This document shows, in pieces, positions 1-11,776 of a stretch of DNA of 64,000 nucleotides. Origin of the DNA: Diplosphaera chodatii (Eukaryota > Chlorophyta > Trebouxiophyceae > Prasiolales > Stichococcaceae); the NCBI GenBank assembly GCA_032358165.1, contig JAALGY010000017.1, positions 1,054,001 through 1,118,000 on the forward strand. Reading direction: 5' to 3'. Below the pieces are notes generated by a model. That model made no database searches. It saw only the letters and a list, made by a program, of their open reading frames with translations, and was not told the DNA's origin. Positions within the stretch are counted from its first letter, which is position 1. Every line of letters starts with the position of its first letter. Both the position numbers and the translations under genes were made by a program.

Positions 1-489
1 CATTGGCTTGTTATAACTTTTTATCAGAAGTGCGTCCTTGCTTGCCGGGGCAGCTTTGGCAACCTATTACATCTCTGCTAGTTGCTCTGGTGCAGCAATA
101 TCAATATCAATGAATGTCTCACACGTGTCTTGAACCAATAGCTGCAAACATCACTGGCTCTGCGACCGCTTGGTCCCAGCCATGTCGTTTGCACCCTGCC
201 TAGCGACAAGTTGTGCTGTATTCCTACCCACAACAAACTAACAACCTGCTGCTGCCCTGCTAGATAAATAGTCGCCACACGCTACCGCATACCAATGCAC
301 ACGACAATTCACTCGAAGGACTGGGACACCCTACCGACGCCAATGCCCTACCAGAAACTGGAGAAACTTTCCCAGGGATATGGCGAGTGCATGGGCATAC
401 GGTGGCACTATCTGTAATGCAGCCATGTGACTATAGATGTGTGCTACGTTCTGCATTGGACATACAGTCTCCTACGTTTCTGTACATGC
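1..489. other. Noncoding left edge, 3' flank of the esterase gene
   Basis: No reading frame here has coding character. It lies downstream of the stop codon of the minus-strand esterase and probably holds its 3' UTR. Nothing else is seen. Confidence 0.5.
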
Positions 490-2066
490 TCAGCCCATAA
501 ACCCCACTGGGGACCGCGGTGCCTGGTTGAACAGCCACCACCTCACGTTGGCCTCAAACTCGCCCGGCAGATTCATCTGGTGGCTGCCCTTGTACACCCG
601 CAGGTGGGCCCTGAAGCGGGGATGCGTCTGCTTCATCGTCTTGATGACCCCCCGCATCCTCGCTGCATGGTGACGGTGGTATACCCGTCAATCATGCCAC
701 AAAAGACAGTGCGCAACTCTAAACACTGAGCAGCGTGACTCGTTATCGGCACGAACTACAACTGGGACGTCAGGCAGAGGACCACGCAAGCGGGAGGTGG
801 GTGCTCACGGATGGTGAACAACGGATCCTTGTCGCCAGTGCTAAAACGGATGGGCACCACATGCGTGCCAATCTGCAAGAGATACAAATAGTGGGCACTG
901 CATCAGTGGCCAAGCAGATCATCTGGACCGCAACCACTGACGTTTCAGCATGCAGCACCAAATTCACGCACTTGGTCTGGAGTGACAGCCGAGTGCATGA
1001 TGAGGGCATGCGTTGCCTCACTAAAGCGAGAGGCTATTGCCCCAGCTGAGTAGCCACCCCTGCTAAAACCTGTGCGCATGCAGTTGCTGCTCTTACTCAC
1101 TGCCTGTATCAGCAGAGCACTTGCAGAGGCGAAGTGCTTCGCTCCAACATGCACCATTCGATTGGTGCCCTGCGCCAGGCTTTTGCATATAGCCCTCAAG
1201 CAATGCACCTGCGTACACGACATGCTTCGTGTCTACTTTGACGTTCGGCAGCGACGTCACGTAACGGTAGCACGCCTGCACGTGCTCCCAATCCGCGCTG
1301 AACGGCTTGTTGGCCTTGACCATGCTCCAGACCAGGGAGTTTTTCGAGTCCGGTGCAATGATGATGAACCTGCGGACCAGCAGCAATGTGTGTGGCAGTC
1401 AGCCTCCTCCAGCACATGGCCTACCAGTACACGCACCACAGGATCTAGCATCTGTCACTCGGAGGAACTGCAAAGCACCACCAGCAGCAGTGCCCTGACT
1501 CACCTGTACTTCACAGCCAGTTGCTGAAAGGCAGTGACCATGCTGACGCCCCAGTCGCCGGCGCCGTGCAGCACCACCATGACAGGCGTGGGCCTGTTGG
1601 CGTAGCCCGGCGGCAGGAAGTATTGGCCATTCCGCCACTGGCTGCCCAGGTAGCCAATTGGGATGAGGCCCTTGGTCGCACCGCCGGCAACGCGCGTCTG
1701 CGCTTGGGCCTTGATGCGGATGCAGCAGTCCCTCTTGGGATCGCCAGCTGCAGACCCCGACGCAGTCACGTCAGTGCTCTTGATTGACGCGTCGCATCGA
1801 TGAGCATCGCATTCCATACAGGCCGCTGCAAGGTCTGTCTTCTGCAGCTGCATTGCAAGGGGGAATGCTGCAGGTACTGTTGCAGGATTCCACCCTTGGC
1901 GGTGTACGTAGGGACAGGAGCTGAATAGGCAGCGCAAGTGGTGGTGTTGCATCTGTTTAGTACAGGCCGACGGCCAATCACCTGCAGTTGATTGGGGGCC
2001 CTCAGCAAGGAGCATCAGGCCAACCAGCACGATCGCCACTGTCCATCGTACGTCGCTTGGCGCCAT
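490..2066 (-). CDS. Secreted PHB-depolymerase/feruloyl-esterase-like alpha/beta hydrolase
   Basis: Five exons join in phase to 352 residues: 2066-1504, 1369-1209, 1069-972, 872-809 and 662-490. The start is the first ATG of exon 1 and opens a hydrophobic signal peptide (IVLVGLMLLAEG). The catalytic parts are in family order: oxyanion strand VVLHGAGDW near the end of exon 1, nucleophile elbow GFSRGG with Ser244, an acid in STGDKD (Asp288 or Asp290), and a histidine in KGSHQ (His323). Exon 1 between the signal and the catalytic core is Cys-rich, with several paired cysteines, and fits no domain I know. The fold family hydrolyses ester bonds in polyesters, feruloylated wall polymers or acetylated sugars; the substrate cannot be read from the sequence. 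The protein is probably extracellular or vacuolar. It is divergent from the tafazzin gene, across about 1.5 kb. Confidence 0.85.
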
Positions 2067-3559
2067 GACGACAGCAGAGGCGCAGTCACCGCACCTACAA
2101 ACGTGTCAAGAAAGCATATTTAGGCAGGCGGTGATGCGTTGCACATGCTTTGATTCCAAACAACGCCGATGTTGTATGTCCCCCAGCATTCGCGCGTGCA
2201 CCAACGATGCAAGTGCGCAGATCATCAGCAGGCACTGGCGGTAGATACGCCGACAGCTGAACCTTGCGTGCAACACCTGGGATCACCGAAACTGCTACGG
2301 AGTGCTGTCTAAGCGGCTACGACTGTCGCATGCTCAAGAGTACGTGGGGGGCTGCACTGGCAGATTGTCTGGTGATCAAATAGGAAGGTAAGCTCAACCA
2401 CAAGAGAACATGCTATGACCGCATGCACAAGAGCTGCTCTGACGGGCAGGCCGCCACGCGAGTAGTTGTCGCGGTCGGAAGACCGGTACTGATTGGTCAT
2501 CAAAAAGTGATGCAACGATTGTAGCCGCTACGATAGCTTCACAGCAAGGGCAAGCCGATCGGCTACCAGGTCAGCAGCAGTCATCCGACTATACTCACCT
2601 CCGACTACTGCCCGCCGCCGAAGGGATGCCCGTCTGCTGCGTACGACGTGCAGCAGGTCAGGTTGCCAGCTGGATGGTGTGGGAGCCCTGGACCTAGAGA
2701 CCCGCTGAGTCAGACGGCCTTGCAATGGTGATGTTGTGTCAGAAGTAAAGCGGCTTTTGCGGGGATTTGAGCGGTCCGCGGTTCGCAGGGAGACAGACAG
2801 TCGATGGGCTTCCCGCCAGTGCCCCGGCTCGATCGAGCACGAACTGGAGGCCCCCAAGTATCGCGGTTGAAAAGCACAATGTGCTGAAAGCGATTCAGGC
2901 GTGCTGTTCAAGTAGATATTCTGGATGCCAAACCCCGAAAACGATTGGATTCACTCCAGACTGCGACTACACGCCTTTGCCACCGCCGTGCATGCGGTGG
3001 CGGAAGCAGGATGGCGCCAAAATCACGTGCGCACCGAATGTCCAGTCGCGCACCAGCATTAAGAAGCATTCAAGCAGCATTGCCGCGCAACGCTCCTTGA
3101 GATCGACTGCTGCCAACCGACAGAATCAGTCCATCTGCTTTTGCCGCGGCAGCAATCATTTCTGTTTACTGGCTCGTGAGAACACACCTTGCACCAGCAA
3201 ACCCACTTGCACACTGCGGGAACAAAAACAGGGTGCAGCTGATTCGTCAAAACGTGGTCGTGGACGGCATCGACAGCGCACTCGGCCGCCGGGGGCCGGC
3301 TTTTGCCGAACGCAGCGGCAGAGCTCAGCATGCAACCACTTGCTGCTTGATTCAGCACTATAGCACCACTCCTGGTGCTGTTGGTTGATTTTGCGCTGGA
3401 CACTTGCGCATGCTACAACAGCTGCACGCGGAACGCTGCGTGACGGCGGTCATGCAGCTGCAGCATGGCGCTGCATGAAACAGAAGCTTTCCCAGCCGCA
3501 AAGCTGCCAGAGCACCGTTGGATCAGTAATCATCAGCACAGCCTCGCGGCCTGCGGACC
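2067..3559. promoter_or_regulatory. Divergent intergenic region between esterase and tafazzin genes
   Basis: About 1.5 kb separates two divergent start codons, so both 5' UTRs and promoters should be here. Open frames at 2528-2911 (-) and 2767-3363 (+) are compositionally random and not supported. No TATA box or known element stands out. Confidence 0.45.
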
Positions 3560-5421
3560 ATGGCAGCCGCAGGCGGCAGCAGCAGCAGAGAGAGCTCCGG
3601 TGTCAGCAGTGGGGCCAGCGCAGGTGCCGCCATGGCGGCAGCCGATGCAGACGACAGTGCTACGCGGCCCCCTTGGGGCGGGGTCGGTCGAGTGGGCACC
3701 CTGGCGCTCATCGGCGGAGTGTCAAAGCTGTACCTGCACGTCCTCAACAGCACATCCATCACGGGCGAGGAGGCGTTCCACAAGGCGGTGCTGGAGCGGG
3801 ACCCGCAGCAGGGACTCGTCACCGTGTCCAATCACACGAGGTGGGCCGAGATTGCTGGTTCCAATCTCTGAATGCCTATCAATGCACGGTGCGTGTCACC
3901 TTGGAGTCATCAGAGTTCGTGCTCACCTTTCTGCTTGATAGACGTCTGATATTACTAGGACTGACAAGGGATTGACAGGTTCCCCGGCATGGCATGCAGC
4001 ACAACAGACGACCCAGCGGTCATTGCCGCCATGCTGCCGTGGTCGGCCTTTGCGGCGCACAGGCACCTGCGGTCGGTGCGGTGGTCGCTGTGCGCCCGCG
4101 AGATCTGCTTCAAGAACACGCTGCTGAGGTCGGTGGGACCCCCAAGAACGACATGCTGTTGTGATATTCCGCTTGAATGCAGGCCACTCCTCTTGTCGGC
4201 AATGTGCCTGGGCAATTGACAGTGGACGAGCATCACCCCTTCCCCCGCAGGCACTTCTTCTTGAATGGGCAGACGCTGCCAATTGACCGGGGCCAAGGTA
4301 CAGGACAGCCCATCATGAAGACTGCTGCGGTGGGGCTCACTGCTACCTCGGCACCTGCAGTGCTACGCACCCCAGAAGCCTGCTTCACTGCTCGGAGCAT
4401 GGTCTCATCAACACGAAGCCTGTGGTACAGGGGCTGGTGGCGGGCGGCGCATGGGTGCACGTGTTCCCAGAGGGCCACGTCGGCTACAGCGGCAAGCTGG
4501 AGCCCTGCCGCTGGGGCATTGGCCGCCTCGTCTGCGATGCCACCGTGGCTGCCGGCAGGTGCAGCCTATCAGAGCATGGCTGCTGTGTCTACTATGGCGG
4601 TGGCTATGCATGCTTGGAAAGTGCCGACCTCCCATTGCTGCAGCGTCTCAGGTTGTTGTACAGGCAATCTGTTGGTGAGGCAGCAAGATGGAGTCGTGGC
4701 ACCATGTGGGGCCCCATGCCAAGTTGGTCCAGACAGCTAGCATGGGCAGGAGGGGGTCGCCACCGAGATGGATCCCTCACCAAAGCCCTGAGGTTCCGTC
4801 ATGGTTCAGGGAGCCGGTGGTGGTGCCGTTCTACCACTCGGGCATGGGCGCCATCCAGCCGCGGGGGTCGACGCTGCCGCGCGCCGGCCGCCAGCTGCAC
4901 GTGGCCATCGGGCAGCCCCTGCCGCTGGGCGACGTCACCTGCCGCTGCGGCAGGCCGGGCGAGGACCAGCAGCAGGCGCGTGGCGGCACCTGCTTGCAGA
5001 GTTGCCCACATCGCAGTGTTTTCAAAGGCAACATGGGCACTGCACCTTGTTGCCCCCTGCCGCAGGCCAACATCCCACTGGCACGAAATGGATGTTACCA
5101 GTTTTCATCTTAATCCTGTTTGCAAGCGATTAACAGTGTCCATTGAAAGCCCGCAGAACAGTTGCACCTGAAATGGAGCCTCCTAACCCAACATGCATGC
5201 CGTGGTGCGCTGCGCTGCAGGTGTGGATGGACATCACGGCGCGTGTGCGGGCGGCCCTGGCAGACCTGGAGGCGCAGTCGCCGCCAAATGTACCTCAGCT
5301 GCGGCCAGGTGCCATGGGCGCAGGCCATGCAAGCTGCGGGCAGTGCATTGTACAGACCAGCTATATACTGTGTGCATGCCGCGCTTTATTCGATAGTAGC
5401 GTACTTACAGGGAGCACTTGA
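3560..5421 (+). CDS. TAZ: Tafazzin-like phospholipid-lysophospholipid acyltransferase
   Basis: Tafazzins remodel cardiolipin by moving acyl chains between phospholipids in mitochondrial membranes. Exon 1 (3560-3840) and exon 2 (4000-4128) join through codon AGC to make NHTSTTDDP, the HX4D catalytic motif with His92 and Asp97. Exon 3 (4251-4297) gives HFFLNGQTLPIDRGQG. The next exon, ending at 4558, carries WVHVFPEG and WGIGRL, typical of tafazzins rather than other PlsC acyltransferases. Exon 4810 onward gives PVVVPFYHSGMG and IGQPLPLGD. The last exon gives VWMDITARVRAALADLE and ends at TGA 5419-5421. The junction into the FPEG exon (between 4298 and 4420) could not be closed in phase, so a small exon or unusual splice may be missing. 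The donor of the penultimate exon is also ambiguous: GAC|GTCACC or CAG|GCGCGT. The N-terminal 35 residues are Ser/Ala/Gly-rich. Confidence 0.85.
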
Positions 5422-5862
5422 GCGTAGCATGGTGCAATGCAGGCGAATCAGCTTGGAAGGAGCCGACGGTGCGTGACCGGAGGGGTCTGAAGGACGCAGA
5501 CCCGGTGCTGCCACCTAGCGGGGTGGTCAAATGACAGACAGGGATTACTGCATTCTAGATGTCGAATTGAACTGGTGTTCTATTTGCTTGCACCGCTATC
5601 AGCTGCTTGGTCACCGGGCAATGACGCTTCAAATGAGCTTGAACCAGTGCGTTGACTCTCACTTATGAGTCATAGAAATCTTGAAAGTGGCTAGGCCGTG
5701 GGGCACACAGATCTGAGTGCGACACTTTCACCACTGTGAGGTGCATCCATTATGGCACCACATAGGTTTATTCGCGACGGACTTTATCCAATGAATGCCT
5801 GCAACCTGAGCCTCGAGAAGCTGAACACCAAAGGTGGCAAGGACACGGGACCTGTCTGACAC
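5422..5862. other. Convergent intergenic region, tafazzin / SMPD4-like
   Basis: Two genes converge here, so this is shared 3' UTR and terminator space. I see no coding frame and no TGTAA motif in it. Confidence 0.4.
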
Positions 5863-8800
5863 CTAGAACTCCCGGTAGCCCTGCGAGTGGCTGCCGTGGT
5901 CCACGCCGCTATATTGTTGAGCCTGGTCGCCGCCCGTGAAGTAGTCGTCCTCCAGCGGGGTGGTGGCGACCAGCCACAGGAAGCGCGCCAGTGGCCACAG
6001 CACCCAGCGCAGCCCGACGTACAGCCCCAGCGCGAAGGCGAGCGTGCGCCGCTCCGCCAGCAGCCGCAGGTTCACCCGCCAGCCGCGGCGGCGCGCGTAC
6101 TGCAGCGCGCCCTGCAGAGCAACAGGCTTTGCTTCTAGTTGCGGACCGCGCCAGCGGCGGGCTCGTGCCATGAGAGGCATCAGCACGCTGACCAACACAA
6201 CAGCTGAGCTGACAGACGTGCGCGTCGAATGTCAGCTGACAAGGAGGGGCACCTGCTGGTCGAGAGGCCGGTGGCAGTCAGCACGGAATGTGGTGCCAGA
6301 GCCCACCTGCAGCGTGCCCTTTGCAGCTGGCTCGTCATCGTCGACCGGCTGCCCGAGCCGCAGCCGCGAGTTCGCGGCCTCGGAGGCCCGGACGGCCAGG
6401 CGCGCCAGGGGCGCGATCTCGTACGAGGCGATGGGCCGCCGCAGCGGGTCCCCCCGGAACTTCAGCTGGCTCCAGTGCCCCCGCCGCACCCCCTGTACCC
6501 AAATTCAGATGGCCCCTCGGAGATGCTTGACAGCCTTCACGCTGGCTCCCCAGCGCTGTGCTTCAGACCACATGCAAAACCCTCAGCGCCGCCGGTGACC
6601 TGCGGGTGCCCGTCAAGTATACCAGGGTGAAGCACAGCACAGGTGTAGCCAGCAATGCTGCAAGCGTTCTGCTGCACCTGCGGTTGCGCCCCCTGCGCAG
6701 AGGCGGCCACTTGCGGCTGCTGCGGTTGCTCCGCTGCCACGACGCGATCCAGCGGCAGAACAGCTGCCGCTGCACCCTGAAGTGCCTGCAGAGTCATGAG
6801 CAAATATCCAGGTGACAAGACATCCAGCATGACGCCTCACAGCAGCCACCTGCGACCATGGCCTGGCCAACTGTACTGTTGATGCACAGGCAGCATGCAT
6901 CTGCGCTGGGACCTTGCACCCACGGACTGGTGATTCACAGCTCATCAGTGTGTAAACACCATAGACAGATCATGTTCTGGGTCCATCCATGTGTGCTGCA
7001 GGGGTCAATATGCATGCTAGAGGTCAGCAGACTGCAGGTGGGCAGGCAGCGCTGCACCTCGAGCAGCTCCTTGGGCGCTGCGCCCTCGGAGGTGCGGAGC
7101 ACTGCTGCGACCCAGGGGGCGGCGCCCCGCGCGTCCGTCGCAAACATGCTCAGCTCCGGCGGCACATCCTGCGATGCATGGCATGCAGGATGCAATTGGT
7201 GTAACTGCTGGCGAGGCTGGAGGCCAGCCCGCCTCTCGACTGTGAGCGACCAGCACTGTTGCCTGGTTTGTGCATGCGCATGCACAACCCGGGGTGAGGC
7301 AGCATCAAGGAGGATACAGGAAGGCAGTGTTCTAGGAGAACAGGCTTACATCCGGCAGCTGCGCGCCGGCGGATGCAGCCGCCTCCCAGTCGGCGACCTG
7401 CTCCCCCGCCCAGGGCAGCAGCTCTGCAAAGGGACCGTCTGGCCGCCGGCGGGGCGTCACCGCCTGCCAGATGGCATGATGGTGCTAAGGATAGAAATTG
7501 CTAAGCAGATCAACATGGTAAGGCAGCCAATGAGTGCACGACCCCTGCGGGCCTGGCATGTCAACATAAGTGCAGATCGACGGACGGCAAGGTCGCCCAC
7601 CGAGGGGGTCGTGCCGCCGCCAAAGCCGCCAAAACGGGTTGCAGCATCCTCCACTGCCTCAAGCATCTCAGCCAGCTCCGGGGCTGCGTGGAACACCGCC
7701 AGCACCTGCGACATGGACCTCCCAAGGCTCGTGTAAAACGCGTCAGGCCACCACAATACCAGCAGCAGTGCAACAGCTTGTCTGCGGCATGACCATGGCT
7801 GGGGAGCGTGACGAGGTTCAGAAAGGTGCTGGCCGACTGGCCAAGTCGAGACTGATTGATTTCGGACCTTGAGCAGGGTGGCAGCGGGCTCCTGGCCGCG
7901 GGCCCGCACGCGCGCGGCAGCCGCCTCTGCAGCCAGCGGCACCAGCACGCCGTACACCGGCAGGTGCGCCAGCACGTGCGGCTGCCAGACGCGCGGATCG
8001 TAGCTGCCGCCTGCGACGCCGCCAGCACGTCAACAGCCATGCGTGTGCTGCCACGAGCGTCACTTGCTTTGCCGCGTTACATGTTGGCAGCTGAGCCATG
8101 AGGGCAGGCGCCTGACTGTGCTCATCACAACATGCAGTGCATCACTGCATCCTGTAAGCATTAGCTGGGTCTGAGGTGTTGCTTTGCAAAGTGACAACTG
8201 CAGATGGTTGCAACACACATGTGTACCCGGCACGCCGCCACTGCGCGGGTCGATGCTGCCGCGGCGCAGCCCGCCCGCCTGCTGCAGCACGACGCTGCCC
8301 GCCCGCGACAGGTGGTGCGCCACGCCGCCCCCGCCGCCCTGCTCCTTCTGCTGATCGCCCCGTGACCACCCTGCAGCGCCACAGGGTGGCACTGTGATGA
8401 GCCACGGTGGTGTGCACCCTCCTTGCCAACATACGGGCACGTGCTTGACGTCCACATCACGCTGCGCTGGATGGTCCCAGGATGCTGCATGCCTGGCGCG
8501 TCGGGCGGCAGCCAGGGCGCCAGCAGCGCCAGCCACAGCGAGAAGACGGCCTCCACGGACCGCTGCTCCGGCCAGAAGCTGAGCGCACGCTTCAGCAGCC
8601 TGAACATGCGGCGGCCCAGTGCCTGCTCCGAATTGGCAGAGGATAACAGTAAGACAATGCCATCAAGCAGCGGAGCACAACAGTTTGCTGAGTGCCCGAT
8701 CACGACGGGAAGCAAGAAGCAGGTTTACGGTGCTTGCGGCCGAGCAGCATGTGCATCCAACACATGCATGCATGCAGGAATTGAGAGCCTCACGGCCGCA

Positions 8801-11347
8801 GCAGCAAGGCGAGAAGCGAGGTGCGGCACCTGCGCTGCGGGGCCGCCGGCAGCGCCCAGGCGGGCCGGCGGCCGCCACCCCTGCCTGCCAGCTGTCGAGA
8901 CAGGGGGCGCCGCCGCGACCGGCGGCAGCGGCAGCCACTGCGCCCCGCCCTGCGCCGGGAGCGGCTGCTGGGGCGCATGGCCGCCGGCGGCTGCTGACGC
9001 CGCGGCGTCGTCGTGGACCGTCACGTAGCGCACCAGCACGGTCAGCGCCTCCAGCACCTCGTTGCTGGGCGCCTCGTATGTCAGCGACCTGCGGTTTCAA
9101 AGGTCAAATACTCAGCTGCGGATTGTGGACAACCGACTGGCATGTGCTGTGGTACGGTTGGGAAACAAGCGAGAGGTGCTCAGGAGTATGTGATTCGTCT
9201 TGGCCGGCTGTGTGGCCGGCATCTGATGCAATTATTAGTTTGCCATCACTGCACCATTCATGCACTGCAAGACACAATCAAAGTTGCGGTCCGCCATCAA
9301 CGCTGCGCACCAGCGCTTCGACGAATGCGCGCAGGCAGCCAAACCTTGCATGATGAGTGATGACCAGCACGCAGCCTCACCGCAGTGACTGCCCAGACCC
9401 GAGTGCTGAGGGGGCCAGGGGCCCGGGCGCAGCGGGGTTCGAGCCGGCGGCGGACGGCACCGGCATCGGCTCCTCGCCGTCCGTCAGCCACCACTCCACC
9501 AGCACGCTGTAAAACACCTCCCCTGCGGACGCTGGCCCGCCGGCGCCGCCTGCGTGCATGTCCAGCGACAGCGTGTGGCTGCACTTCGGTAAGAGCATGC
9601 AGTGCGTGCCCTGCAAGGCGACAGCTGTCATAGCTGCCGGACCGGTTTCCCATGTCTTATCCTAGTGATCTCAAGGCTGCCGCAAGGTCAACAGCAGAGA
9701 CATGACTGCAGCTGCCAGTGCCATGTACCGCTGGGACGTGGAGTGTTCACAGCGCCAGGCGCGGGGCGAGGCAGAAAGTGCTGCAGGTATGCCCGCAGCA
9801 GCCGGAAGAAGGGGTTGCCGCTGCCCGCGCCGCCTGGGCCCCGCGTGAGCCCCAGCGACCCAGCTGCCTGGATGTGATAGATTGCAGTCCCGCTTGGGCA
9901 GGAGGCTCTTGGATGCTTCATAAGCCACTGGGAAAGGGAGGATTGAGACTCCCCAATGACCGTCCAGAAGTGCAGACTTCGCACTCATGGATGTATGCGC
10001 CCCACCTTCAGCATTGAACCAGTGAACTGGCCGGGGTTGAGCGAGCCAATGTAGCCGCCCGGCCGCTGCGGCGCCATGCCAATGTTGCTGTCGGCAACGC
10101 TACCGCGGAGTACATAGAACGCAAACCACGCCTGCCATTGTGCACACTCTCAACGTCAGCATGACGCCCGCCAAATGTTGCTGCCAACACAAGCAGCAGC
10201 TGTGCTGTGATCGTTGTCGGGCGGCAAATGGCAACACTGATCAGCACCCAGCACACAGGAGCTGCAAGAACACACCAGGTAGTAGCGAAGGACATTCAGG
10301 TGCACGTGAGGCCGGCCGCTGGCGTCAACGCCCACTGCGCCGTCACTGTACTGCGGCCAGGTACCCAACACTGTCCGCCCTGTGGCCGAGGACAGCAGTA
10401 CCTGCATATGCAAAGGCATGCTCCGTGCTGAGCACTCCACCTCACCCGGGCTCCGCACTGAACCCCTGCCCGTCAGGCTGTTGCTATCAGGTCATGTCCT
10501 GGGGCAGCTGATTGGTAGATGAAGTCTCAACCAGGTGAGATTTGGCAATTGTACACCTGCGTATGCGTCGGCAGGCGCTCCGTGGGGAAGTGGTACCGCA
10601 CCAGTGCATCGGCGTCGACAGCATGCATTGCTGCAAACAGCTTGCCTGTAAATGCATCCACCACAGACTTCACAACAGCTCAAATATCTGCTGCAAACAA
10701 CATTGACAAGCTACACACAATATATGTGCTCAACCAGGCGCCATGAGAAGCGCCGCCGTGCCAAGCGGGAGGCTTTCTGCACACCAGTGGGCGACAGCAG
10801 GTCCAGGAGCGCGCTGATGTCGGCCTCCTTGCCCTCCCTCGCCAGGGTGGTCAGCCACGAGGCGCCGTCGTAGCCAAACACCCGGCGCAGCAGCAGCGGG
10901 AACGTCTGCTCGAAGAACGGCCGGTAGTTGTCCCTGGAAGACACCGGTGTTTCAATTCGGGCTGCCCGCAACATGGCAACCTGACTCTTGTGTCAGGCAT
11001 GCGACTGATAGAGCACGCCACATTGCCACCGATCTATGTATCTTCATCATACAAAACTACATAGACCCAATATAACATGGTCGCACCTGCTCATTTCGAG
11101 GCAGTTTGTGACAGCAGCACAAGCGCGTGCTACAGGCCATCGCGGGTTGTCCAGGATCCGGGCGAGGCCGCTGACTGTGTTGAACTCCGAGCCCGCCATG
11201 TCTTGCTTGGCAATAGGATGCTTCGCTGGTGATCACCCGCGGATCAGTGGAGCCGTCGTGCAGCGACAGCGTTCTGTAGATCAATGTGCGTCACCGATCA
11301 GCCTTGTAACTTCTTGCATTCAAGAGCGGCGGCGGCCTTGACGCCAT
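5863..11347 (-). CDS. Large SMPD4 (neutral sphingomyelinase-3)-like protein
   Basis: A long minus-strand gene of about 17 or more short exons. The likely start, ATG 11345-11347, opens MASRPPPLLNARSYKADR, followed in phase by exons encoding TLSLHDGSTDPR and QDMAGSEFNTVSGLARILD. An exon near 10940-10790 reads FPLLLRRVFGYDGASWLTTL. Later exons read VLGTWPQYSDGAVGVD (about 10380), FYSVLVEWWLTDGEEP (about 9520), LEALTVLVRYVTVHDDAA (about 9040), FSLWLALLAPWLPPDAPGMQ (about 8520) and RPIASYEIAPLARLAVRASE (about 6430). The final exon has a membrane segment (FALGLYVGLRWVLWPLARFL), a tail rich in Asp/Gln/Gly, and stop TAG at 5863-5865. The FPLLLRR/SWL block, the Tyr-Glu-x-x-Leu-x-Arg-Leu helix and a membrane segment near the C-terminus resemble the SMPD4 family of ER/nuclear-envelope proteins. 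This assignment rests on remembered family features, so it is moderate. Exon borders are not all fixed. Confidence 0.5.
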
Positions 11348-11776
11348 TACGACATCGGTGTCGGACCAGACGGCGATGATCGACATACACCCGGTGCAAC
11401 GAGCTCGATCAGCGCATTGTTTCTTTTCACAGCTGTCGCATCCAGCCAATAGTTGCTGTCAGACTTGTTGGAGCATGCCGCAGCGACCACCATCAATTAC
11501 AATGATTGCATGGTTCACGAGTGATGATGTCCCAGCATTGCCACTGCCGACTCACTGATTAACACCCTCAACATGGAAGCAACAAATGACCTGCAATCAT
11601 AGCGTTTAGCGACACACCGTGCATGGAGCCGAGCAAAGTGAGGAGCTTTACTGATGTCCAATGTATGTGCTCTGAAGGAGTAGTATGACGTTTAGGCAGA
11701 GCGTGCTGCTGAGCTTACAGCAGAGAAAGTCTGCAAACACCCGTTTGTCACCCGTTTGGCTGTCAAAGAACTCACG
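11348..11776. promoter_or_regulatory. Divergent promoter region, SMPD4-like / KH-WW gene
   Basis: 429 bases lie between two divergent start codons. No coding frame is supported. The region must contain both 5' UTRs; no known element is recognised. Confidence 0.45.

Noticed and set aside
2767..3363. 198-codon plus-strand open frame
   Set aside because: Random composition, no motif, no splice partners; it sits in a divergent promoter region.
6858..7736. 292-codon plus-strand open frame
   Set aside because: It lies across exons and introns of the SMPD4-like gene on the other strand and has no domain.
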